From the NCBI GenBank assembly GCA_046483315.1, contig JAWODJ010000015.1, positions 1 through 64,000 of the forward strand: a stretch of 64,000 nt of DNA. Reading direction: 5' to 3'. Positions 1-8,727 of this stretch are shown piece by piece; position 1 is the stretch's first letter; every line of letters starts with the position of its first letter. Source of the DNA: PXAP01 sp046483315 (GTDB lineage Bacteria > Bacteroidota > Bacteroidia > Bacteroidales > PUMT01). A program made the position numbers and the translations under genes. The notes below the pieces were generated by a model. It was given only the letters and a program-made list of their open reading frames with translations. It was not told the origin of the DNA and made no database searches.

Positions 1-264
1 AAGCGCGTGGAAAAGTACAAGCTGCCCGCCCGCTCCCAGCAGACCTATTATCATCCCGAAGAAAACTGCTTTTTTGTTTATTTCCAGCTTCCAGTTAACC
101 ATTCTTAAAACCACAACAGCCGGAATTATCATGGTCAATGCCCATACTGAATAGCCTAATGTTGCAGGAAATCCTAATTTTTCAGGAATCTCTATAAGGG
201 CTCCCCATACTCCCCAAAATACTGTTGTAATCAGAGCGTAAACTAACCATAATTTAGGTCTCAT
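1..264 (-). CDS. EamA/DMT-family permease, N-terminal part
   Basis: The first 88 codons of a gene that runs off the left edge in frame. The product starts MRPKLWLVYALITTVFWG and shows three hydrophobic segments separated by short polar turns. The WG..W.GAL pattern in the first helix and the tryptophan/proline-rich second segment are typical of the drug/metabolite transporter (EamA) superfamily, which are inner-membrane carriers of metabolites or sugars. The family assignment rests on this fragment only; the substrate cannot be told. The ATG at 262-264 follows an A/T-rich leader with a -7-like box at 309-316. Confidence 0.7.
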   Translation of the reverse strand, partial: MRPKLWLVYALITTVFWGVWGALIEIPEKLGFPATLGYSVWALTMIIPAVVVLRMVNWKLEINKKAVFFGMIIGLLGAGGQLVLFHAL

Positions 265-308
265 AAGTTAAGATGCTTTAATTTAATAAAATATAACTTT
301 TCGGCAAA

Positions 309-316
309 CAAAGATA
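309..316 (-). promoter_or_regulatory. Bacteroidota -7 box for the permease gene
   Basis: On the minus strand the bases read TATCTTTG, an exact match to TAnnTTTG, about 45 nt upstream of the permease ATG. No TTTG at the expected 19-20 nt upstream spacing is visible, so the call rests on the -7 element and its position. Confidence 0.35.
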
Positions 317-370
317 TTATTATAAAACAAAAATAAAAACTTAAAAAGCATTCAAAATAAAAAAAGATCT

Positions 371-386
371 ATTTTATATATAAAAT
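371..386 (-). terminator. A/T-only palindrome downstream of the esterase gene
   Basis: ATTTTATATATAAAAT is a perfect 16-bp palindrome. On the minus strand it is followed by AGATC and a run of seven T. It could end the long minus-strand sugar operon, but a stem of only A-T pairs is weak. Confidence 0.3.
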
Positions 387-411
387 TCATTTATATATTT
401 CATTTCATTAT

Positions 412-1635
412 TTATAAAGAAATATCCCATACCACATCATCATTATTTCTGATACCGTATTCAGGAAACGGGTTATTTTCATCAAAGGGATATAAGGTAT
501 TTTGATCTTCAATTACTATTCCCTGTTCATTAAGACTGCCATCAGCATTGGTTGCCTTACTAAGATCGAGGCCCATATACCTGGCGATAAACGGATATAC
601 AGCCATTCGTTTATTGTAGTCATATCCGTGACCTTCATCAGGAAGATGAATATTGCCAACAAGTCCGGGGCTCCCAAACAACTCATAGATATATTTAATA
701 TAGGGGTATTCCACATCAGGAGTATTGCTTGTCCAGTCGCCGCCGACAGATACAAGTAACTGCGGCCGGGGAGCAGCAAGAGCCGCAATCTCAACGTTAT
801 TGGTCTGAAATCCGGGAGACCTGTGAACAGGCATGCCGCTTTCACAGATGCAGCCGCCGAAAAAATGAGCCGAAACCATCACAACAGGTACGGAGACTGA
901 AATACGCTCATCCACTGCTGCAAGCAGAAAAGTCTGGGTTCCTCCGCCTGAAGCACCGGTAACACCGATATTATCAGGGTCGGCGCCTGTATGGATTAAA
1001 AAGTCAACTGCCCTGATGCTATTCCATAACTGGAGCTTAAGCACTTCGGGATGTTCATGTTCCCAGCCATATTCGGCAAGTTGTCCGTAACCGACCATAT
1101 CCCACGCAAAAACAACGGCTCCCATCCGGGCCATGGAGGCAAAACGCTTTTGGGCATCAGCCCTGTAACGGCCATAATCACCCTGCTCGTTCCAGTGGCC
1201 GTGCGGACTTAAAATTCCTGGCATTTTTTCGTTTTTATCTTCAGGAAAATAAAGACTTCCGGTGACATAGACCCCTGGAAGACTTTCAAAAGCAACGTTT
1301 TGCACCTTGTAACCGTCAAAAGATCTTATTTCCCCAAACAAAGGATTCAGCCGGCATTTCTCAGGAAAAGATTCCAGTCCCGCTCCTTTCAGAATCTGGT
1401 TCCTGACCTTTTCAGCCCTGGACTCCCAATCACTCAATGTTGATATCTCAGATTGTATACTATCCAAAAATGCTTTCCCTTCATCTTCGGTAAAATGATG
1501 CCCTACACATAACATTGATTCAGATGAATTATCAGTTTCCTGGATGTTGCAGCAATTAAAAAGACCCGGGAGTACAAGTCCGCATGCAATGATAACAAGA
1601 GATGAAGGCAAAAACCGGAATTTATTATTTTTCAT
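412..1635 (-). CDS. Acetylxylan-esterase-like alpha/beta hydrolase, lipoprotein
   Basis: A 407-residue secreted hydrolase. The N terminus has a hydrophobic stretch ending in LFNCC near residue 28, a probable lipobox, so the enzyme is likely anchored in the envelope. The fold is an alpha/beta hydrolase of the acetyl-xylan-esterase/dienelactone-hydrolase type: the oxyanion-side motif SPHGHW lies near 143, the nucleophile elbow GASGGGTQ places Ser229, and Asp300 and His336 (DEGHGY) complete a plausible triad. Family members remove acetyl or other ester groups from plant polysaccharides; the real substrate here is unknown. It is the last gene of the minus-strand cluster, 21 nt after the related 735-residue hydrolase. 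Confidence 0.8.
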   Translation of the reverse strand: MKNNKFRFLPSSLVIIACGLVLPGLFNCCNIQETDNSSESMLCVGHHFTEDEGKAFLDSIQSEISTLSDWESRAEKVRNQILKGAGLESFPEKCRLNPLFGEIRSFDGYKVQNVAFESLPGVYVTGSLYFPEDKNEKMPGILSPHGHWNEQGDYGRYRADAQKRFASMARMGAVVFAWDMVGYGQLAEYGWEHEHPEVLKLQLWNSIRAVDFLIHTGADPDNIGVTGASGGGTQTFLLAAVDERISVSVPVVMVSAHFFGGCICESGMPVHRSPGFQTNNVEIAALAAPRPQLLVSVGGDWTSNTPDVEYPYIKYIYELFGSPGLVGNIHLPDEGHGYDYNKRMAVYPFIARYMGLDLSKATNADGSLNEQGIVIEDQNTLYPFDENNPFPEYGIRNNDDVVWDISL

Positions 1636-1656
1636 ATCAAATATATAACTGGTTGA

Positions 1657-3864
1657 TTATTCAATCCACTTCAGAAAAAGGCCTGATAAATTATCCGAAG
1701 AATCTGTTATTATCAAATCATTCTCCTTTACGTCTGATTGCCTTTGATATCCTGACCTGATAACTGCAAGGTCTGCATTTATACAATCCTTATCATCAGC
1801 CTGACCCGCTCCGTCAGTTGCTCCTGCAATAATAAGTTTACGCGGAGCAAGTGATGCAGCAAGGTCAGGCAGGTCATATACCTGCAATGCACCTGCAACA
1901 AAACTCCTGATAAAACCGGCATTGTAAAAACGGTTCGTGACAACCGAGTAATAGGATGTATATGGCTCAATCAAAGCCACATGTGAAAACAAGCCATTGA
2001 ACGCTGCAGCATGCAACAAGGCAGGCGACATATCCCTTATGGCAACGGCATAAATCTCCACAGCTTCATGATGCCTGTCCAGCACTGAAGCAAGCCTGAC
2101 AAGATCTGCCGCATGAATCCCCACAATGCTTCTTCCTGTCAAAACAGAGGTAAACCATACACTAATGGATGCTCCCGGTATATATAAATTTTCCCTGATA
2201 TGACCGGGTCCCAGTTCACCGGTCCCAAGCATGTCAGGAACAAGCACCATGAATCCCTTATTGAGAAACCACCTGACTTCCGGACCGGGATCAGAAACCG
2301 CCAACTTACCTTCGGGGTGAATGTATATTACCGCCTTACCGTTGTTATTAAATGGCACCATTAACAGATATGGTATGACATAATCACCTTCACCCTTAAT
2401 AAAATATTTCTCCGTAATATAACCTTCCTGTTGTAATCTGCCGCTAAATACCGGTTCCCCCGGAAAAAGCGGTTCCCTGTATCCTGATATCATCATGGCT
2501 GAATCAGGTAACCCTCTCAGATGAATTACGGGGTCGGACCTTGATTCATTCAGGTTTCCGTATAGCTTTTCCGAATATGACCTGTTCAGGCTGAAGACGG
2601 TTTCGCTGTTCAGTGATACTGACACCTGTCCGTCAGGTGTAACACGAACTTCATCCTGATGAGGGATTTCCTGTTCTTTATCCTCCGCATCTCCGGGATT
2701 GCCAAGGTGTCTCTGAAAAAATGAATACATTGCTTCCCTGTTCCTGGCGGTTGAAGCATGACCGGCATCATCTTCAACCATCGAAAAATTATCCTCCTTA
2801 CCAAATGCTCGGTAAACTTCAGAAACCTCATCTGAAGTCTCACGAGCCCCCTGGATGCTGAAAAAATCATTGGTTGTGGTAATCATCAAAGCTGGCAGGG
2901 GAGCACGAACTGTCAACAGATCTGCATGGTCAATTCCGAGCCGGATTCCGTGAAAGAAATTCTGCTCAGCATCCTGCGGCCCGATGGACTGCAATAATCG
3001 TGTGAAACCAGTAATATAGCATTCAGGAGCCGAGGCATAAATTCTGTCATCAAATGCAGCAATATAGGAAGATTGAGTCCCTCCCCCTGAACGTCCTGTT
3101 ATTCCAATTCTTGCGGTATCAACCTCATCCCTCGAAAAGAGATAATCAACAGCCCTGATACCATCCCAGATCATATACATAGCCTGTGAACTTCCCGACA
3201 GAAAGGCCTGTGCCCCGGCATATGAATGTTCGCTGGTAGGACCACCTATTTCCGATGCTCCCGTGTCAGGATTGTAATATTCGCTTCTCTCTCCCTGCCC
3301 AACCGGATCGAAGGCAAAGACTATAAATCCTTTTTCAACAAGGTTTAGAATAATATGAAGATAAACAGGGCTCCGGTAACCCTCCGCTGAATGACCGCTG
3401 CAATAAACAATGGCAGGGGATTTTCCGGTCAGTCCGGCAGGAATAAACATAGAGGCGGTTACAAAAAAACCGGGCTGTGACTCATATACTATATGCTCTA
3501 TACGATAGCCATCCTTTTCAATGACCCTGAGGATAGAAGAATTCAAATCGGTCTTTTCCGGGAACGGGCCGACAATTTTATTAAGGGTTTCTTTTACATA
3601 TCCCTGCCTCTTCTTCCAGTCCAGTGGTGAATGCAGGTCATCAATCAAAACAGATCTCTTTTCAAGCAGATCATAAGAATGATGAGAAAGAAAATTATAC
3701 AAAGCATTATGTGAGTCTTTGTATCGGAGCCAATTCCCCAGTATATCAGTTTCCTGCTGGGCATTCAGCAGGAACAGGTTCAGAAAAAGGGTAAAAAATA
3801 TACTCACAGATATCCTGTGCTTATCCGGACATCCGGCGTTGTTGATAAATATGTTCCTGCTCAT
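1657..3864 (-). CDS. Two-domain alpha/beta hydrolase (esterase-like), second domain degenerate
   Basis: A 735-residue secreted protein with a signal peptide (hydrophobic 19-35, cleavage near LNAQQ). Residues about 80-390 form a complete esterase domain: SGHSAEGYR near 156, the elbow GRSGGGTQ with Ser259, Asp333 and His369. Residues about 490-735 repeat the hydrolase fold (IYIHPEGK, LVPDMLGTGE), but the nucleophile elbow reads YAVAIRDMSP, without GxSxG, so this half probably has no esterase activity and may bind substrate or stabilise the protein. It lies in the same operon as the following esterase and the NagB-like gene (36-nt gap). The substrate is not recognisable; a carbohydrate ester fits the surroundings. 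Confidence 0.75.
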   Translation of the reverse strand: MSRNIFINNAGCPDKHRISVSIFFTLFLNLFLLNAQQETDILGNWLRYKDSHNALYNFLSHHSYDLLEKRSVLIDDLHSPLDWKKRQGYVKETLNKIVGPFPEKTDLNSSILRVIEKDGYRIEHIVYESQPGFFVTASMFIPAGLTGKSPAIVYCSGHSAEGYRSPVYLHIILNLVEKGFIVFAFDPVGQGERSEYYNPDTGASEIGGPTSEHSYAGAQAFLSGSSQAMYMIWDGIRAVDYLFSRDEVDTARIGITGRSGGGTQSSYIAAFDDRIYASAPECYITGFTRLLQSIGPQDAEQNFFHGIRLGIDHADLLTVRAPLPALMITTTNDFFSIQGARETSDEVSEVYRAFGKEDNFSMVEDDAGHASTARNREAMYSFFQRHLGNPGDAEDKEQEIPHQDEVRVTPDGQVSVSLNSETVFSLNRSYSEKLYGNLNESRSDPVIHLRGLPDSAMMISGYREPLFPGEPVFSGRLQQEGYITEKYFIKGEGDYVIPYLLMVPFNNNGKAVIYIHPEGKLAVSDPGPEVRWFLNKGFMVLVPDMLGTGELGPGHIRENLYIPGASISVWFTSVLTGRSIVGIHAADLVRLASVLDRHHEAVEIYAVAIRDMSPALLHAAAFNGLFSHVALIEPYTSYYSVVTNRFYNAGFIRSFVAGALQVYDLPDLAASLAPRKLIIAGATDGAGQADDKDCINADLAVIRSGYQRQSDVKENDLIITDSSDNLSGLFLKWIE

Positions 3865-3900
3865 GACTTTTATAATAATTAGAAAATATTTCCCTCCCTG

Positions 3901-4668
3901 TCAAATTTCCGATGCCGCTTCGGAATCAATAAATAACAATGCATCAGGATGTTTTCTTAATACAGATGCCGGGCAGGAAGTACTGATCTCCATATTCAGC
4001 GTATTTTTTACCGCTTCAGCCTTACGTTTTCCCGGCACAACACAACTAATTGATTTACAATTCATAATAGCTGTTATGGTGAGAGTGACAGCCTCAACCG
4101 GCACATTATCAAGAGAAGGAAACCATCCTTCTCCCAGCTGTTGTCTGCGGCAAGCTTCATCAAGCTCGACAACCTTAACCAGGAATGGGTCGTTGAAATC
4201 CGCTACCGGCGGATCATTAAAGGCTATGTGACCGTTTTCACCTATTCCTATGCATGCAATGTCAACAGGATTTTCTTCCAGCAGTCTTGCATATTTCTTT
4301 ATTTCCGCATCAAGATCTGATGAGTCACCATTAATAAGATATACACGGCCAGGATTAACTATGTCAAGTATGCGTTCTTTCAGGTATTTACGGAAACTTG
4401 CGGGGTGGTTTTCAGACATACCTTTATATTCATCAAGATGAAATACGGTTATCCTGTCCCACTCTATGTCCTTCTTCTTAAGCTCCTCAATAAATGAAAG
4501 TTGTGATGTTCCTGTAGCGAGAATCAGATTGGCTGTGCCTCTTTCATTTATAGCTTTCCGAATGACATCTGAAACATGGCTGGCTGCAGCTATCCCTGTG
4601 TCATTTTCCGACTCATATACCTCAATCTTTAGTTTTTCTTTGTAAAATGTTTTTAAAGGGTGCGACAT
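3901..4668 (-). CDS. nagB: Glucosamine-6-phosphate deaminase/isomerase-like protein
   Basis: NagB-type enzymes convert glucosamine-6-phosphate to fructose-6-phosphate and ammonia in the cytoplasm. The sequence has FHLDEYKG, carrying the catalytic Asp of ring opening, and GIGENGHIAFNDP, carrying the catalytic His. Compared with E. coli GNDGHIAFNEP, the Asp before GH is Asn and the Glu after FN is Asp; these changes also occur in other NagB-like proteins. The open frame extends upstream to a TTG at 4707, but the ATG at 4668 gives 255 residues, close to the family length, with the usual short N-terminal helix before the first strand. It lies between the Nramp-fold transporter and the esterases, with the NagA homologue two genes upstream, so an amino-sugar role is likely. 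Confidence 0.75.
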   Translation of the reverse strand: MSHPLKTFYKEKLKIEVYESENDTGIAAASHVSDVIRKAINERGTANLILATGTSQLSFIEELKKKDIEWDRITVFHLDEYKGMSENHPASFRKYLKERILDIVNPGRVYLINGDSSDLDAEIKKYARLLEENPVDIACIGIGENGHIAFNDPPVADFNDPFLVKVVELDEACRRQQLGEGWFPSLDNVPVEAVTLTITAIMNCKSISCVVPGKRKAEAVKNTLNMEISTSCPASVLRKHPDALLFIDSEAASEI

Positions 4669-4744
4669 ATCTTCACTGTTTTTTTTGGTTATTGACAAAA
4701 ATGACAAACTTCTCCGAACATATTCCCCGTAAGGATTTACCGGA

Positions 4745-5992
4745 TCAGAAAAAGCTCAGTATTGCAAAATAGGTTGTTATAAGAGAAAACAGTATTACTG
4801 CAACCAAACCTGTATTCATTCTCCATGTAGGCAAATGGGAATTCACTACATCTTTCCTGTTTATTAACAGGAATACCGGTATGGCAACGGCAGGAAGTAT
4901 AGCTGCCTGAAACGCCTGTGAAAACACCATAAGGATAGGGGGTGTCTGATTAATCAATACTGAACCAAACGCAAAAATAAGTCCCCCGAAAATTAATATC
5001 CTGTACATAGGTGATTTAATATTACGCGGTCTGCCTGTATAATCGGATATCAGCCACGGTGCAATCAGGACAATCGGAAACACCGTTGATAATCCCGCTC
5101 CGGTAATACCAATAATCAGCAAAAATGCAGCAACCTGTCCCCCTAGTGGCTCAAAAAGTCGTATCATTTCAACAGTGTTATCAAGCTTAAGGCCAAGAAC
5201 ATGCAAAGTCCCGGCAGATACGGCCATGATTACACCGCTGAGAAAAAGCATCATTGCGGCAGAAGTAAATGCATCTCTCTTTTCAGTTTTCAGATTTTTT
5301 ATAGTCCAACCTTTCTCGGCCACTACAGTGCTGCGCATAATAAAAACAGCAGCCGAACAGGTGGTACCCACCATGGCAGCAATAAGGCGAAGGGCCCCGG
5401 CGGTTTCCGGTACACCAGGGACCATGCCTTTGAAAATGACAGAAAATGAAGGCCTGACCATAAAAAACACGGCAATAAAACATAATGCCATTAGTATAAC
5501 AAAAACCGTCAGAATTTTTTCAAACATCCTGTACCTGCCATACCAGAGAAGAAAATAGAGTATAACGGCAAATAACAGGATTATCCAGAATGTATCAATC
5601 ATTACGGCATGGCTACCGGATACAAGCCGGATCCCCTCCTGAACAAGTTCGGCAACTATCCCCATAATTCCCATGAGCGCGAGGAGTTCACCTATAATCA
5701 GGGCTATAATAATATATACCGCAAGTATCCGGCCTCCCCTTATCCTGGATTTAATATTATACAATGCAGTATTTCCTGATGTCAGAGTCATCTGCCCGTA
5801 TGCAACCATAAGTATCCAGGTGAACAGGCAGGAGAGGATAAGTGCCCAGAAAAGTGTCATGCCGTACTCTGCCCCTGCCTTTGCCATGGTGGTTATGCTT
5901 CCGGTTCCGATATTATATCCTATCAGAAATAAACCGGGACCTACCGCACTAAGTGCTATCAGTATTTTATTTTTCGGGCTTTTTTTATTCAT
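4745..5992 (-). CDS. Nramp-fold transporter lacking the metal-binding motifs
   Basis: A 415-residue integral membrane protein with about 11 helices. The GPG start of helix 1 and the AGAEYG...LFW that follows identify it as Nramp family (APC/LeuT fold). Aligned by eye without gaps, the canonical DPGN of helix 1 is GTGS (residues 29-32), and the MPH of helix 6 is SAA (about 213-215). These are the residues that hold manganese or iron in true Nramps, so divalent-metal transport is unlikely by this mechanism. Being encoded between nagA- and nagB-like genes suggests uptake of a cluster substrate such as an amino sugar; that is inference. An Nramp-related magnesium transporter is an alternative. 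Confidence 0.75.
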   Translation of the reverse strand: MNKKSPKNKILIALSAVGPGLFLIGYNIGTGSITTMAKAGAEYGMTLFWALILSCLFTWILMVAYGQMTLTSGNTALYNIKSRIRGGRILAVYIIIALIIGELLALMGIMGIVAELVQEGIRLVSGSHAVMIDTFWIILLFAVILYFLLWYGRYRMFEKILTVFVILMALCFIAVFFMVRPSFSVIFKGMVPGVPETAGALRLIAAMVGTTCSAAVFIMRSTVVAEKGWTIKNLKTEKRDAFTSAAMMLFLSGVIMAVSAGTLHVLGLKLDNTVEMIRLFEPLGGQVAAFLLIIGITGAGLSTVFPIVLIAPWLISDYTGRPRNIKSPMYRILIFGGLIFAFGSVLINQTPPILMVFSQAFQAAILPAVAIPVFLLINRKDVVNSHLPTWRMNTGLVAVILFSLITTYFAILSFF

Positions 5993-6035
5993 CCGGCGTC
6001 CATTTATCGATACCCCATATCGTGCTTACTGCACA

Positions 6036-7292
6036 TCATCGTTGCTGAGGAGAATCATAAACAACCTCACCTTTAACTATTGTTTTTAATACATTCATTT
6101 CAAAGTTTTCAAGCGTAAAGAGAATCAAATCGGCCCTCATTCCGGGTTTTATTTCACCCCTGTCGCTCATACCGTAAAAACGGGCAGGATTAGTGCTTGT
6201 CATTTGAATTGCAGTAGCAAGATCACAACCAGTAACCTTCATTACATGCCCAACCCCTTTTGAAAGAGGTGATGCCGAACCACTCAGGACATTCTGGGCG
6301 GGATAGATCACTGCACCCTCCCGTGTCAGCTGTATCGTATCTCCAATGGCATTCTGGTAATATCCCGGAGCCAGTCCGCCATAATGACTTACATCGGAAG
6401 TAATGATAATACGGTTTGATCCCTTGGTATTGTAAAACACTCTTATCTGCTCCGGCAGCAGATGAAATCCATCACAAATAATGCTAATCATCAGTCTGTC
6501 ATCAGATAACTGAGGCCACAGCGGGTTCCTGTGACGATGAATGGTATTGGCCAAACCATTTCCGAGATGAGTGGCTATCCGGGCTCCACGGTCAATTGCT
6601 TCTTTAATCTGATCAGAAGATCCGTCATGATGACCAAGTCCGATTTTAATTCCCAGCTCATTAACCCCGGAAATAAAATCCATGGCACCATCAACATCAG
6701 GAGCCACGGTAACCTGCATGATATTTCCCCCGGAAGCTTCGTAAAGCTCCAGAAATTCATTCAAATCCGGCGGACGGACATGCTGCAGCGGATGGGCACC
6801 CCTGTAACCATCGACAGGTGAAATATATGGACCCTCCAGGTGAAATCCGGCTATAGATCCCAGTGTTGATTCATCATCCCTGACTTCGGCCAGCAGTTTA
6901 AAGTTTTTCAGAAATATTTCGTGATCATTTGTTGTCAGGGTGGGCATATAAGTAGTCACCCCCTCTTTCCAGAAAGCTGAAGTAATATTATGTATACCTT
7001 CAGCACTCAGCTCACCGCCTGTATCGACAAAGGAAACTCCCTTGTAGCCGTTAACCTGATTATCAATCAGTCCGGGAGCAATGTATATCTCACCGGAGCC
7101 CTCCGGCAACTCATCCAGCCTGACTATGCCGGTGATCAGACCCTCCTCAAACTCTATACGTACAGGAGTCTGATCCATATAAAAGAGGCCTTCAATGCTC
7201 TGCTGTGAATAGGACATATAACAATTCATTAAAAAAAAAGAAACAAGCAATAATCCAAAGAATCTCATATAAATTGTTTTTAAGATTTTCAT
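6036..7292 (-). CDS. nagA: N-acetylglucosamine-6-phosphate deacetylase homologue with signal peptide
   Basis: An amidohydrolase of the NagA family, which removes acetate from N-acetylglucosamine-6-phosphate. Visible motifs: APGLIDNQVNG, HLEGPYISP with the metal-ligand Glu, GLGHHDG, THLGNG, DGFH and IITSDVSH with the catalytic Asp. Unusually, the first 30 residues form a strong export signal (RFFGLLLVSFFLMNCYMSYSQQ) with LMNC as a possible lipobox; the usual enzyme is cytoplasmic and acts on a phosphorylated sugar. An exported version would have to work on a non-phosphorylated N-acetyl sugar, or the N terminus would have to stay as a membrane anchor. A later start at MRFFG would not remove the hydrophobic segment. 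It is 43 nt upstream of the Nramp-fold transporter. Confidence 0.75.
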   Translation of the reverse strand: MKILKTIYMRFFGLLLVSFFLMNCYMSYSQQSIEGLFYMDQTPVRIEFEEGLITGIVRLDELPEGSGEIYIAPGLIDNQVNGYKGVSFVDTGGELSAEGIHNITSAFWKEGVTTYMPTLTTNDHEIFLKNFKLLAEVRDDESTLGSIAGFHLEGPYISPVDGYRGAHPLQHVRPPDLNEFLELYEASGGNIMQVTVAPDVDGAMDFISGVNELGIKIGLGHHDGSSDQIKEAIDRGARIATHLGNGLANTIHRHRNPLWPQLSDDRLMISIICDGFHLLPEQIRVFYNTKGSNRIIITSDVSHYGGLAPGYYQNAIGDTIQLTREGAVIYPAQNVLSGSASPLSKGVGHVMKVTGCDLATAIQMTSTNPARFYGMSDRGEIKPGMRADLILFTLENFEMNVLKTIVKGEVVYDSPQQR

Positions 7293-7371
7293 TATCCCTT
7301 AAATAGTTACCAGTATAAATCATTATTGGTTTTGAATAAAATACCGTTTAGGGGGGTAAAGGCTGCTGTAT

Positions 7372-8718
7372 TTATCCTTTTTGCGCAACAGGTTTTAAAT
7401 CCGTTAAGTCTTCTATCCTGATAATTTTGCCATTTTCTATGCTTTCCCTCGCTGCTATACCAATCAGAGCCGACATAGCCCCGTCACGTGACCCTGCCGA
7501 TTGTTTAAAACGGTCTGTCGCATCCGGGTATCTGAAAAGCCGGTCTTTCAGCAACGGATCAGAACCTCCGTGTCCTCCGGTCTGCGGCATAACCTGAATT
7601 GTTTTAACATTTCCGAAAAGGTTGATTATCTTTATCTCCTCATGCGGCCTGGCCCCTCCGGGCATGGATTGCTGTATCCACGTATCAAGACGCCCCCTGG
7701 TCCCGTTGATGGCCAGGCGGTAACCTTCATAAGGGGAAAAAGCTGTTAATGAATAGTTTACCTTGACTCCGCTGGCATACCTGTACTGAACAGCCATAGT
7801 ATCATAAATATCTATCTCCTTTCTGAAAACGCATCCATCACGCAGGTAACCATCATATTTCTCATTATCAACATACAAACGCATTAAAGAGGCGTTTTTT
7901 GTGATATCCCAATAAAAGTTACATTGGCTTTTAAACGGACAGGTACGGCAATGTGTGTGACTTATATCGCTGTTTTTCCTCCCATAGAAGTCCAGCGATC
8001 CATAAGCAAATACTTCCTCGGGTTCCGAATTCACCCAGTAATTCAACGCATCGAAATGATGGGTTGCTTTATGCACGAGCAGGGTGCCCCCTATATCTCT
8101 TAATCCGTGCCACCTCCTGAAATAACTCGCTCCGTGATCAGTGTCGAGGTACCAGTTCAGATCAACCGATTTGATATCTCCAATCTCGCCAGACCTGAGT
8201 AATTCCCATATCTTCCGTACATAGTTCCTGTAACGCATGTTGAATGTCACCACTACCTTATTACCCGTCCTCTTTTCCGCATCCAGGATCGCCTGACATT
8301 TTCTTTGATCGGTGGTCATCGGTTTTTCAGAAATCACTTTGATGCCGCTTTCCAGTCCCTTAATAATGAATTCATCATGCGTATTATCAGTTGTGACAAC
8401 TATCAGAATATCAGGTTTTGTCTCTTTAAGCATCTTGTCAAAATCGGTGTAAACCGGACAGTCAACCTTCATTAATTCTTTGGCATATTTCAACCTTCCG
8501 GGATTAATGTCGCACAGACCAACAAATTCTATTACATCATCATATTCTGCTTTGACAGATGTACCCCACATACCCGTGCCCCTTATTCCGGTGCCGACCA
8601 TTGCAATTTTTTTTCTTTGCCCGGTTGTGAACCCAAAAGCCCCCGATGAAGTCATTACCGCTCCTGCAGCTAATAAACCGGTTTTTTTAATGAATCTCCG
8701 GCGATCTACCTTTTCCAT
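7372..8718 (-). CDS. Tat-exported Gfo/Idh/MocA oxidoreductase with Cys cluster
   Basis: A 448-residue NAD(P)-binding protein of the Gfo/Idh/MocA family, which oxidise, reduce or epimerise sugars using a tightly bound cofactor. The start EKVDRRRFIKKTG followed by an Ala/Gly hydrophobic stretch is a twin-arginine signal, so the folded holoenzyme is probably exported to the periplasm. The Rossmann motif GTGIRGTG lies near 43, and the family EKP motif appears as VISEKPMTTDQ. HTHCRTCPFKSQCNFYW near 255-271 has three cysteines and two histidines nearby, which could bind zinc or an Fe-S centre. It is 9 nt downstream of the GH109-like gene and is probably translated from the same mRNA. Confidence 0.85.
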   Translation of the reverse strand: MEKVDRRRFIKKTGLLAAGAVMTSSGAFGFTTGQRKKIAMVGTGIRGTGMWGTSVKAEYDDVIEFVGLCDINPGRLKYAKELMKVDCPVYTDFDKMLKETKPDILIVVTTDNTHDEFIIKGLESGIKVISEKPMTTDQRKCQAILDAEKRTGNKVVVTFNMRYRNYVRKIWELLRSGEIGDIKSVDLNWYLDTDHGASYFRRWHGLRDIGGTLLVHKATHHFDALNYWVNSEPEEVFAYGSLDFYGRKNSDISHTHCRTCPFKSQCNFYWDITKNASLMRLYVDNEKYDGYLRDGCVFRKEIDIYDTMAVQYRYASGVKVNYSLTAFSPYEGYRLAINGTRGRLDTWIQQSMPGGARPHEEIKIINLFGNVKTIQVMPQTGGHGGSDPLLKDRLFRYPDATDRFKQSAGSRDGAMSALIGIAARESIENGKIIRIEDLTDLKPVAQKG

Positions 8719-8727
8719 AACCTTAAA

